From: a virus
Virus record (IMG/VR): IMGVR_UViG_3300046543_000274
Span: 1-30,931 of that record
DNA length: 30,931 bases
Direction: 5' to 3' (one strand)
The notes beneath the pieces are model-generated. The model saw nothing but the letters and a program-made list of their open reading frames with translations. It searched no databases and was not told the origin of the DNA. Both the position numbers and the translations under genes were made by a program. Positions 23,571 to 30,927 of the stretch are shown one piece after another. How positions within the stretch are numbered: position 1 is the stretch's first letter; each line of letters starts with the position of its first letter.

Positions 23571-25339
23571 TGGCCTAACATCTTTTCGAGGGCGTTACCA
23601 TCACCCACAGGGGCGGTGGCTAGGTTCTTTGCGCCGGCGCTGAGCTTCTGGGCGATGTCAGCTTGCTGGGCTTGCTGCATTTGGTCGGCACGTTGCTTGC
23701 GGATTGCGGCGAGAGCTTCGGGCGAACGGATCATCTTTGGGTCGTTGCCGAGGAGGCTGCTGATTTTGTCCAGGCCGTAGTCTACGTCGATGTTGTCCAT
23801 GGCAGATGGATCGATGCCTGCTAGCTGAGCGCCGAGGGTGAAGACACGTTCGATTGATCCGGCAGAGGTGGCTTGTTGGGCTTGGGACAACATGCTCACA
23901 AACTCAATGTTCAGGAGTTGTCCCTGTACCTCTGGTGGTGGCGGTGGTAGGACGCCTGCTCGATTGGCAATATTGAAGGTGCGCTCAACAATGGGTTTGA
24001 GGACTTCTGTATCAATTCTCTCCAATACCGGTCCAAGCATAACAAGCGCCTCAGATTTCCTGAGGTCCCATTCAACCGCCGTAACGTTCGAGCGAGTTTC
24101 GTACTGACTGGCGACCTTGAGGACGTCATTAAAGAAGACTTGCGAGACACGGTTCTTGACCTCCATTAAGTCTTGGGTAATTTCCTGGACGGGGAACTTG
24201 GTTTCATACACAGACGCAAAACCCGGTTTGCCACCGTTCGTGAAACCAGCAACATAGGTAATGCCGCCTGGGGTGAGATTGGCAGGTTGGTTCTTGAGTT
24301 GAACATCAGCCACAAGCGGAGGATTGACCATCTTGTCAATTGCCTGAGCTTTGCGACGTTGCTCGAGTTGGATTTGCTTAATGTCAGGTAGCGCATCCAT
24401 GCCTGGGCTTCGGCCGTAGGGATCATTGGAGACAATGTCCCATCGGCCTATGATAGCTGGCTTTTCACTATAGCCTCGCTTGCGTAGAAATCCAGGAGGT
24501 GCCGTAGCGCCGCCCTGAGGCGATGTGCTTCCGCCCCATTCCCAATAAGCTTCTCGGTAAGCCCAACGGGCATCATAACCGAAAGATCGAGCATTGCCAT
24601 CGTCATTGGGCTCGATGGAATGAGCGACGATGAGTTCGCGGGTTCGGTTGGCGCCTGAGGTGTCATTGTATAGTTCCTGGATTGGGGCCGAGCAGTTTTC
24701 AAGGCCGAACTCACTGACGCAGGCATCAACGGTCATGGTGAATTCGCGGTAGAAGATGCAGGGGCGATAGTTGCCGTCGATGTCGACGTAGTATTCGCCG
24801 AGGCATGGGTTGATGAAGTTGACGACGGTTTTGAAGTCGGGGTATTCGAGGGTGACTGCGGTGCCGAAGACCACCATGTCGAAGTAGAAAACGCCGATTG
24901 CGGTGTAGAAGTTGCTCTCAGCAAAGATCAGATAAAGTAGGCGCTCACACTCCGCAAGCCACAAAGATACGGGCGAAGTCTGAGTGGAGTCGAGCTTCCC
25001 AATCTTTAGACGGAACCATTGTTGGGTTGGGGAACTCTTCCCAGAAACTAGGCCTGACGCCAAGTTGCGGGCGCAGATGGTACCCGTAGAGTCCAGGATG
25101 TGCTGGTTGATCGGGGCTCCGCGGGCCATTTGGTTCGGGGTGATCAGCCATTTGTATCTCCTGGGCAGGATGAAGTCGGCGAGTTCTCGCCAATGAACCC
25201 ACCATGAATAGCGATTGACACGAAGCGCGATGAGTCGACCTTCGCAGTAGCGATGGTAAGCGTACTCGGCTTCGCTAATCGGGCGAACTGGGCCGACCGT
25301 TCGAGCCTTGAACGGGTTATTGCCCGGCGACTTGGCCAC
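23567..25339 (-). CDS. Portal protein (podovirus head-tail connector)
   Basis: This 590-aa protein has the podovirus portal layout: 'Y.RYCEGRLIALRVNRYSWWVHWRELADFILPRR' at about 28-65, 'LDSTGTICARNLASGLVSGKSSPTQQWFRL' and '...LAECERLLYLIFAESNFY...DMVVFGTAVTLEYPD'. A second conserved segment is 'GRWDIVSNDPYGRSPGMDALPDIKQIQLEQRRKAQAIDKMVNPP', followed by the C-terminal helical barrel. It forms the 12-subunit entry ring for DNA. The start codon is GTG at 25339, with a weak AAGAAAGA before it, inside the end of the preceding small gene. The stop overlaps the DUF4177 start. Confidence 0.9.
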   Translation of the reverse strand: MAKSPGNNPFKARTVGPVRPISEAEYAYHRYCEGRLIALRVNRYSWWVHWRELADFILPRRYKWLITPNQMARGAPINQHILDSTGTICARNLASGLVSGKSSPTQQWFRLKIGKLDSTQTSPVSLWLAECERLLYLIFAESNFYTAIGVFYFDMVVFGTAVTLEYPDFKTVVNFINPCLGEYYVDIDGNYRPCIFYREFTMTVDACVSEFGLENCSAPIQELYNDTSGANRTRELIVAHSIEPNDDGNARSFGYDARWAYREAYWEWGGSTSPQGGATAPPGFLRKRGYSEKPAIIGRWDIVSNDPYGRSPGMDALPDIKQIQLEQRRKAQAIDKMVNPPLVADVQLKNQPANLTPGGITYVAGFTNGGKPGFASVYETKFPVQEITQDLMEVKNRVSQVFFNDVLKVASQYETRSNVTAVEWDLRKSEALVMLGPVLERIDTEVLKPIVERTFNIANRAGVLPPPPPEVQGQLLNIEFVSMLSQAQQATSAGSIERVFTLGAQLAGIDPSAMDNIDVDYGLDKISSLLGNDPKMIRSPEALAAIRKQRADQMQQAQQADIAQKLSAGAKNLATAPVGDGNALEKMLGQ

Positions 25340-25484
25340 TGGTGTCTTTCTTAATCAAGCGGCCATCTTTGTGCATGAGCGCTGCGGCCATTAGGAGGAA
25401 GTTTGGGTCGGGCGGTTGGGTGGTGGACATCGGGCCCTGGGGTTGGGTGGGGACATCTTTGCGAATGGGGACGACGAGGGCCAT
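25317..25484 (-). CDS. Small protein upstream of portal
   Basis: The ATG at 25484 opens a 55-aa frame: MALVVPIRKDVPTQPQGPMS followed by 'PDPNFLLMAAALMHKDGRLIK', ending in GQVAGQ. The 'PN.LLMAAA.MH..GRL' core is a small conserved element that I recall preceding portal genes in podoviruses, function unknown. It begins 3 bases after the previous stop and overlaps the portal GTG by 23 bases. A start at the internal ATG (25430) is an alternative. SD is poor. Confidence 0.6.
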   Translation of the reverse strand: MALVVPIRKDVPTQPQGPMSTTQPPDPNFLLMAAALMHKDGRLIKKDTSGQVAGQ

Positions 25485-25487
25485 GAC

Positions 25488-25769
25488 CTATTGCCCCAAC
25501 AATGTCTTGCCCTGCCCGCCGATGGTGTTGGCTTGGGCAGGTGCGGCGGCTGCGGCGAGGAAGGAAGGCGCTTGCTGTGGTGCGGCGCCCTGGGGTGAGC
25601 CTTGGGGTTGTTGGGCTGGGGGCGGGGTTGGTGGGACGAGGGGTGCGGGCGGGGCCTTGGGCTTGGGGGCGAGGAGACTGCCAGCAGCACCGACAAGGGC
25701 TGAGCCAAGGCCGATTGCCGCGGAGACTGGTTCGCAGAGGATCACGGAGTAGAAGTCATGGGGTTTCAT
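25488..25769 (-). CDS. Small Pro/Ala-rich protein, 'CEP' family of podoviruses
   Basis: This 93-aa protein has ILCEPVSAAIGLGSALVGAAG (about 9-29): a short hydrophobic stretch with a 'CEP' start, followed by a Pro/Ala/Gln-rich disordered middle and the closing GGQGKTLLGQ. Podoviruses often encode this kind of protein (M.CEP.... then a Gly/Ala helix and 'LLG' end) near the portal. Function unknown, possibly virion-associated. The ATG at 25769 overlaps the stop of the previous gene (ATGA). A GTG at about 25745 would give a form starting nearer to CEP, but has no SD. Confidence 0.72.
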   Translation of the reverse strand: MKPHDFYSVILCEPVSAAIGLGSALVGAAGSLLAPKPKAPPAPLVPPTPPPAQQPQGSPQGAAPQQAPSFLAAAAAPAQANTIGGQGKTLLGQ

Positions 25770-25951
25770 GCCGCAGTTTCCCTTGCCTTGACCCATGCCT
25801 TTTCCTTAACAGGCCGGATGGTGATTTCGTTGTGACTAAGAAAGTAGATCAGTTCACGGATTTCCAAATGCCAACCATCTTCATCGACTATGACGACGTC
25901 AGTGTTGTCGGGGAACTTGGCAAGCTGGGCGGTGAGTTCTTCTTTGGTCAT
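25766..25951 (-). CDS. Small DGWH-motif protein, paralogue of the 5868-6059 gene
   Basis: This 61-aa protein starts MTKEELTAQLAKFPDNTDVV and has VDEDGWHLEI. It matches the 63-aa protein beside the giant ejection gene at about 16 of the first 35 positions (TK.EL..L...PD, V.VD.DGWH..I), while the C-terminal halves differ. It is ATGA-coupled to the terminase stop and to the next gene. The family, an N-terminal helix followed by a strand, is common in phages and of unknown function. Confidence 0.8.
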   Translation of the reverse strand: MTKEELTAQLAKFPDNTDVVIVDEDGWHLEIRELIYFLSHNEITIRPVKEKAWVKARETAA

Positions 25952-27468
25952 GCGGCAATCCTCTCGGGATCGTAGGGATCGTACTCGGACTCGACAAGAT
26001 CGGCGTGGGGGAACTCGCCACCAGCGATTGCGGACGGGGCAAGTGGGCCGCCGAATGTACAGGCAAGGGCATCGAGATCGTCAAGGACAAGGTTGGGATT
26101 GTCCTCCATTAGGTCTTCTTTGGAGAGGAGGAGGATGGCGCCGGTCTTCTCCTGGATGGTATAGCGGATGGCGAGCATTGCTTGCTTTAGTTCGGGGTCG
26201 TTGGGTAGGGCGCCACCTTTAAGCCACGCTCTGATAGCGCCGTACATAGCGGCGCGCATGTTGGCGTATTTCTCGCCAGAATTGTCATTGCTGATGCCAG
26301 TGATGGAATCTTTGCCCCCGAATTGCACTTCTGTAACAGCAAGACGTACATTGCGACATTGATCAACAACGCCACCACCGACACCGCCGCCATCAATGAA
26401 TATGCCATCTGGGCGCCACAGTTGCCAGCATTCGAAGATTTTGTTGGTGAGTTCGGTGGTGGAGAGGCCATTGAAGGAGAGCCGGGCTATGGATCGGGCG
26501 TCCCGACCTTTGCGGGGGAAGATGACGGAGTTGTTGCCGCCGTATCGGGCGACGTCAACCCCCATTGCGAAGGGGGTTGAGCGATCGGTGTACGGGACTT
26601 CGCGGCGCATTGCTTCGTCGATGTCGGCTGACGAGAAGAATTCTTGAAGACCACGCCTCGGGAATTGACCGAGAACGCGGACGCGAACGAAATCACTATC
26701 CGCGCCATAGGTCTTTATCCATCTTTCAAAGCGGGATTTGTTGGTGATCTTGACTGTTCTGCTGTCGATCTGGCGGCTGTGCCACGACTCCGCATGACTT
26801 CCTCCCTCAAAGCATTCTCGAAAGCGGCCCACGTTTCGGGTGGGGTTTCCAAATACGAGCCAGAGGATTTGAGTGTCCGTGTCTGTGAGCGCGCCCTCGG
26901 CTGTTTCCCAAATGATGTCATCGATTTCTGACGCCTCGTCAAAGAGAAGGATGATGCGCTTGCCTTGGTTGTGGAGGCCAGCGAATGCGGCGGGATGGTT
27001 TTTGGACCACGGCACCATGTCGATGCGCCAGGTGAACTTGCGACCGGGATCGCGGGAGAAGAGGGCAGTGGCCTCGAGTTGGAATAGGTCTTGGGAGAAC
27101 CAACAGAGATTGAACCACTTGCCAAGTTCTGCCCAGGTTTTGGTTTTTAACTGGACTTCAGTGTTGGCGGTGATGGTTCCACGGCAATCGGGGTAGGTGC
27201 AGAACGCCCAGAGGATGATCCAAGCGACGGTGGCGGACTTGCCAATGCCGTGACCGGAGGCAGTTGCTTCTTGGATTGCAGCGTTGGGAGTAAGGAGTCC
27301 CACTCGGATACGCTCAAAGAGTTCACGCGACCACTCGTCTGGGCCATCGAATTTCTCCAAGGTTGATCCCGGCACTCCCCATGGATAGGCGCCAAGGGTA
27401 AAGCCAAGTGGATCGCCGGAGTATTTGGCAAGCCACTCGAAGATTGCGTCGTGGTTAGCGTCAGCCAT
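25948..27468 (-). CDS. Terminase large subunit
   Basis: This 506-aa protein is the packaging motor ATPase and nuclease. The Walker A region is ASGHGIGKSATVAW (Lys77) with the flanking 'EATASGHG', and Walker B is RIILLFDEASEI (Asp177, Glu178). The C-terminal RNase H-like nuclease has AMGVDVARYG (Asp305), GIFIDGGGVGGGVVD (Asp359) and VLDDLDALA (Asp463/464/466). A motif for ATP coupling (WLVFGNPT) lies at about 203-210. I use the ATG at 27468, which overlaps the preceding small gene's stop as ATGGCTGA; a GTG three codons earlier is possible. No small terminase gene is next to it. Confidence 0.93.
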   Translation of the reverse strand: MADANHDAIFEWLAKYSGDPLGFTLGAYPWGVPGSTLEKFDGPDEWSRELFERIRVGLLTPNAAIQEATASGHGIGKSATVAWIILWAFCTYPDCRGTITANTEVQLKTKTWAELGKWFNLCWFSQDLFQLEATALFSRDPGRKFTWRIDMVPWSKNHPAAFAGLHNQGKRIILLFDEASEIDDIIWETAEGALTDTDTQILWLVFGNPTRNVGRFRECFEGGSHAESWHSRQIDSRTVKITNKSRFERWIKTYGADSDFVRVRVLGQFPRRGLQEFFSSADIDEAMRREVPYTDRSTPFAMGVDVARYGGNNSVIFPRKGRDARSIARLSFNGLSTTELTNKIFECWQLWRPDGIFIDGGGVGGGVVDQCRNVRLAVTEVQFGGKDSITGISNDNSGEKYANMRAAMYGAIRAWLKGGALPNDPELKQAMLAIRYTIQEKTGAILLLSKEDLMEDNPNLVLDDLDALACTFGGPLAPSAIAGGEFPHADLVESEYDPYDPERIAA

Positions 27469-27586
27469 GGAACACACTAGAAAACAGACCCAGCGCCATC
27501 AAGCCGATGAAGCCCAACGACACCAGCGAGGCGCTGGGTCCGACCAGCAGCGGGGGAGGCCGCTTGCTGATTGGGGGATTAGTCAT
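27461..27586 (-). CDS. Small single-helix membrane protein upstream of terminase
   Basis: Reading from the ATG at 27586 gives 41 residues: MTNPPISKRPPPLLVGPSAS, then the hydrophobic segment LVSLGFIGLMALGLFSSVF and HG. It is flanked by perfect couplings: TAATG with the 1113-aa gene's stop and an 8-base ATGGCTGA overlap with the terminase start. A GGGGGG run lies a few bases before the ATG. One transmembrane helix is predicted by eye. The gene also contains the inverted repeat described separately, so part of its sequence may be constrained as RNA structure. Function unknown. Confidence 0.6.
   Translation of the reverse strand: MTNPPISKRPPPLLVGPSASLVSLGFIGLMALGLFSSVFHG
27487..27540. repeat. 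Perfect 11-bp inverted repeat, hairpin-forming
   Basis: GACCCAGCGCC at 27487-27497 is the exact reverse complement of GGCGCTGGGTC at 27530-27540, separated by 32 bases. In the minus-strand transcript this makes a GC-rich stem followed by TGTTTTCT, which is partly U-rich. It lies inside the 41-aa gene and its proximal arm is 19 bases before the terminase ATG. It could be an attenuator or partial terminator between the fibre and terminase genes, a ribosome-access hairpin, or a packaging-related site. Confidence 0.6.
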
Positions 27587-30500
27587 TAGTTCCCCCCGCA
27601 GGTGTAGTCGAAGACAAGGCTGCTCGTGCCAGTGCCGAGGGTCCAGGTAAAACCAGAGGCAGATATGGCAGAGAGATAGTCACCGCCGGTGATTGCTGCG
27701 CCCCCCGGGGATGCTGGAGTCACGGTACAGAAGGCTGTGGTTGGGTAAGCATGAGCGAAGGTGATCGTGCAGGCGGTTGGAGACCCTGTCCCCATAGTAA
27801 ACGATCCAAATATGTTTGTCGATCCGGCGGCGACGGATGGGCTCCCTGTGCCGCACGAGGAAATTGTTGGCGCGGAATCCTGCACGATGCCAACCGGCTT
27901 CCACAGCATGAACATGATCTGATGGCCAGACGCCGCACTGGCGGTAGCAGTGGACTGGAAGGTCAGCGTTGTAGAGACACAAGTGCTCACAGTTCCTATG
28001 AGCAAGGGTATAGCGGGGTTAGAGTTATCCATAACCGGCGTACCAGCCGGAAGTGAATACGCAGGACAGCCGCCGATGGATACGGATGTTGTTACTCCGC
28101 CAGTGACAGCGCTCCCGAGGTTGGTTTGACCGTTGTAGGTGTCTATCCAAGCGAAGTTTGTCCCAGGAAAGGCATTCTGATTGAAATGAATGTCTCCGAA
28201 TTGGTGGAATGTTGCCGCAGGAATGGATACTCCCTCATCCAATAAGCGCTCAGACCCTATCCCACCCCCACCTGCTTCTGCGTCATAAAGCAATAACCCT
28301 TGCTGAAAACTCATGAGCGCTAAATTTCCAGCCGTATATCCCGTATACCCACCAAGCGCGCCCTCCGTCATCAACATAGTATTGCCGCCGGCCCCGGTAA
28401 AATAATCCCAAACCCAAAATCCGCGCGTATCCCATCCTATAGTCCATGTCTCAGGACCGCCGCAACCTTGATTATCGCGCGACCAGGCGAGGACGTCCCC
28501 CGGTTTATTCATACAGACCGACATTCCATAACTCGGGCCTGCAAAAAACCAATTATTCGCAAAATTGTTATTATAGATAACGGGTGCCCCCGTTGGCGTG
28601 GTCGTTTGCGGAAATATAAAGGCAACTACGCCACCCGAGGTAGGGGCAGTATCCAGTCGATCATTCAGACAGTATCCGCCCGTTGTCGGTGCGTACCCAC
28701 CGAAAAAAGAGCTTGAATTAGAATTTACACACTCCCCCACGATGCTGTAAAGTGCGGTGCTTGCTTCTTGGCTATTGGCATTCTCATTATAGTACGTACT
28801 TCCAACCGCGCCACCCTCGACAATATCGGCAAACGAGTTGTATGAGTAGATATTACTAAACGAAGTGCTAGCCCCGGCGTTGTCGCCCATGACCATACGC
28901 CCAAATATATCAAACACAAATATATTTTCTTCTGCCAGTGAAGCGTTACATCCAGAGTGAGCGCTGCTCCAAAATGAGCATTCCATCTCAAGACCAATGC
29001 CGAAAGTACCCAGCCAATTCCTTTTTAGACTGAATCCCGTAAAGGTCTTGATCGCGGCTGGAATGATCCACATGTGACCCCCAGTCTCCGACTTGGTCGC
29101 ATTTGTCGTGGCGGAATTGTTGAGGGAATAAGGGGCCATTGTGACCGTCTGCGCGACCGGACCACCTCCAGTATTGCTAGTGGTTAATATCGTCGTCCCG
29201 AACGGAAAGGCGTCGGACCAGATAAAATCCCCTGGTTGCAATACGCTTGGACCGGCCGTAACTGTAACGTCTGGGCTGCCAGAGGAGGTGTTGACTGTGA
29301 AAGCATCCTCTACCGGCAACCGCCAAAGCCCAAACGCAGCACCAGTATATCCTGAAATGAGCGGAGAACTCGGAGTGATAGATACCCCAGGATTTGTGGC
29401 GGTGATAGTTGCCCCAGGCGCAATTGCTGGCTGTCCATTTGTCGGACCATACAGATATGTAATAATGCCATCGCCTACATGGAAACCCCATGTTCCAAAA
29501 TATTTATCTGCTCCTATGCTAATAACGGCATTGGAACCCGTTGTTACTGGGTAACCCTCGTAAAATCCACTATTAACAATGCCGCATCCCTGCATTCCAC
29601 CACCCGGCAGGCCAGTTCCGTCTGGTGATGTGCTGAAGTTGTCAAATATTACCCCATGAACGCCAGCGGGGAATACTAACCTAGTTCCCGAATCTGCACC
29701 CATCCATCCTTCGCACCGGATCATCATTGGACGAGTCACATGGAATGGCGCAGAGAAATAGTAGTTAGTGTACTCCTGCCCAGGAACTTTGGGGAAATGA
29801 ACGTCTGACTGGGAGGCTTGGGATCCCGTATTCATCAAGGACATTAAAGTGGGGACAATCGACGAATTGTCGGTAATTCCATCGCCAACCATTCCGATTT
29901 GTCGCACGTCGATCCCGTCGCTCAATTGGAGGATGTATCTGCCTGCGGTGCTTGAGCTTTGGCCAGATGGCAAGATGCAGGCGATCCCATCTGCTGCAAC
30001 AGGCGATCCCATCGTGCCGCCGTTGCAAAAGCCATAGGTTGTAGTGTTCCACTGATACGTCGCCTGACCACCATCGCCAGCGGCATAGAAGCCTGCCTGG
30101 GTGAGCGTATTGGTGCTGAAAGCGGTCGTGGCAGATATGAGCGCGGCGTGCGTGGCAAAACCAGTGATGGTTCCGCCGCCAGAGATTGTGATGGAGGCGT
30201 TGGGGGTAGAGCCGCCGACCGTCGCGCCGTTAATGGTAAGAGCGGTGGTCGGGCTTACTGTGTGGGTTCCATCGGTGATGGATAGGGAGCCTCCTCCACC
30301 GCCTGTGGCGTTGACGGTTTGGTTGGGGAACGAGCCGCTGATGGTGATGTTGGTTCCAGCGATCACGCCGCTGGGTGAGGCGGAACCAGTGCCGCCATTG
30401 CCGATAGGGAGGGGATTGGCAAGACCGCCGAAGGAGCCAGAGTTGTTGTATTGAATGGAGCCATTTGCGCCGCCTGGGGTTGTGCCACCACCCCCACCAC

Positions 30501-30927
30501 CAGTAGTGTTGCTGCCGTTGAGGGATGCGGCATTTGGGCCGAAGGTGGCGTTGAAGGTGACGCCAGAGCCGGTGCCAGATGTGGAGAGTTGGGTGAGGGT
30601 ACAAACACCGTTAAGGCCACCGGCGAGACCTGTGGATGGGATGGAGGTGGCGACGCCAGGATTGTTCAGGACCCAGGCCGATCCGTTCCAGGTGACGACT
30701 GGGTGGACGGTGTTTGGGCCGAGGAAGGTGGAAGTGTTGGGACAGTCGAGGGTAACGGTATCGTTGGTGGCGTAACCGGAACCGGGAGTGGCGACGGAGA
30801 ATGGGGATGCCATCACGCCCCAGAGAACGTGGTTGAGGGCGTAGATGCCGGAGGTGCCATTGAATTGGGCGTGGGCGTTGGTGCAATAGAGGAGAATGAT
30901 GGCAGCGGTAAGGAAGCGCTTTATCAT
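27586..30927 (-). CDS. Large tail fibre/tailspike with signal peptide and beta-helix
   Basis: This 1113-aa protein starts MIKRFLTAAIILLYCTNAHA, a Sec signal with a cut after AHA20, then QFNGTSGIYALNHVLWG. Residues about 41-131 form a Gly/Thr-rich beta module (PGSGYATNDTVTL...TSGTGSGVTFNATFG) related to those in the gatekeeper and nozzle. Residues about 144-260 are Gly-rich linker and collar-type repeats (GGANGSIQYNNSGSFGGL, GNGGTG). From about 338 (IDVRQIGMVGDGITDNSSIV) begins the 'GDG.TD' start of a pectate-lyase-like beta-helix, running to about 950, with a C-terminal knob (about 960-1113). It probably binds or cuts cell-surface glycans. The N-terminal DNA has more GC than the beta-helix DNA. 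The start is 4 bases from the window edge, so no upstream context is visible. Confidence 0.82.
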   Translation of the reverse strand: MIKRFLTAAIILLYCTNAHAQFNGTSGIYALNHVLWGVMASPFSVATPGSGYATNDTVTLDCPNTSTFLGPNTVHPVVTWNGSAWVLNNPGVATSIPSTGLAGGLNGVCTLTQLSTSGTGSGVTFNATFGPNAASLNGSNTTGGGGGGTTPGGANGSIQYNNSGSFGGLANPLPIGNGGTGSASPSGVIAGTNITISGSFPNQTVNATGGGGGSLSITDGTHTVSPTTALTINGATVGGSTPNASITISGGGTITGFATHAALISATTAFSTNTLTQAGFYAAGDGGQATYQWNTTTYGFCNGGTMGSPVAADGIACILPSGQSSSTAGRYILQLSDGIDVRQIGMVGDGITDNSSIVPTLMSLMNTGSQASQSDVHFPKVPGQEYTNYYFSAPFHVTRPMMIRCEGWMGADSGTRLVFPAGVHGVIFDNFSTSPDGTGLPGGGMQGCGIVNSGFYEGYPVTTGSNAVISIGADKYFGTWGFHVGDGIITYLYGPTNGQPAIAPGATITATNPGVSITPSSPLISGYTGAAFGLWRLPVEDAFTVNTSSGSPDVTVTAGPSVLQPGDFIWSDAFPFGTTILTTSNTGGGPVAQTVTMAPYSLNNSATTNATKSETGGHMWIIPAAIKTFTGFSLKRNWLGTFGIGLEMECSFWSSAHSGCNASLAEENIFVFDIFGRMVMGDNAGASTSFSNIYSYNSFADIVEGGAVGSTYYNENANSQEASTALYSIVGECVNSNSSSFFGGYAPTTGGYCLNDRLDTAPTSGGVVAFIFPQTTTPTGAPVIYNNNFANNWFFAGPSYGMSVCMNKPGDVLAWSRDNQGCGGPETWTIGWDTRGFWVWDYFTGAGGNTMLMTEGALGGYTGYTAGNLALMSFQQGLLLYDAEAGGGGIGSERLLDEGVSIPAATFHQFGDIHFNQNAFPGTNFAWIDTYNGQTNLGSAVTGGVTTSVSIGGCPAYSLPAGTPVMDNSNPAIPLLIGTVSTCVSTTLTFQSTATASAASGHQIMFMLWKPVGIVQDSAPTISSCGTGSPSVAAGSTNIFGSFTMGTGSPTACTITFAHAYPTTAFCTVTPASPGGAAITGGDYLSAISASGFTWTLGTGTSSLVFDYTCGGN

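Noticed and set aside
25342-25752. Gly/Ala/Trp-rich plus-strand frame
   Set aside because: Antisense of the Pro/Ala-rich small gene and of the small gene before the portal; composition explained by complement of CCN codons.
27586-30927. Variable region of a diversity-generating retroelement in the fibre, as in BPP-1
   Set aside because: No reverse transcriptase or template repeat is present in the window, and the C-terminus does not show a C-type lectin-like end.
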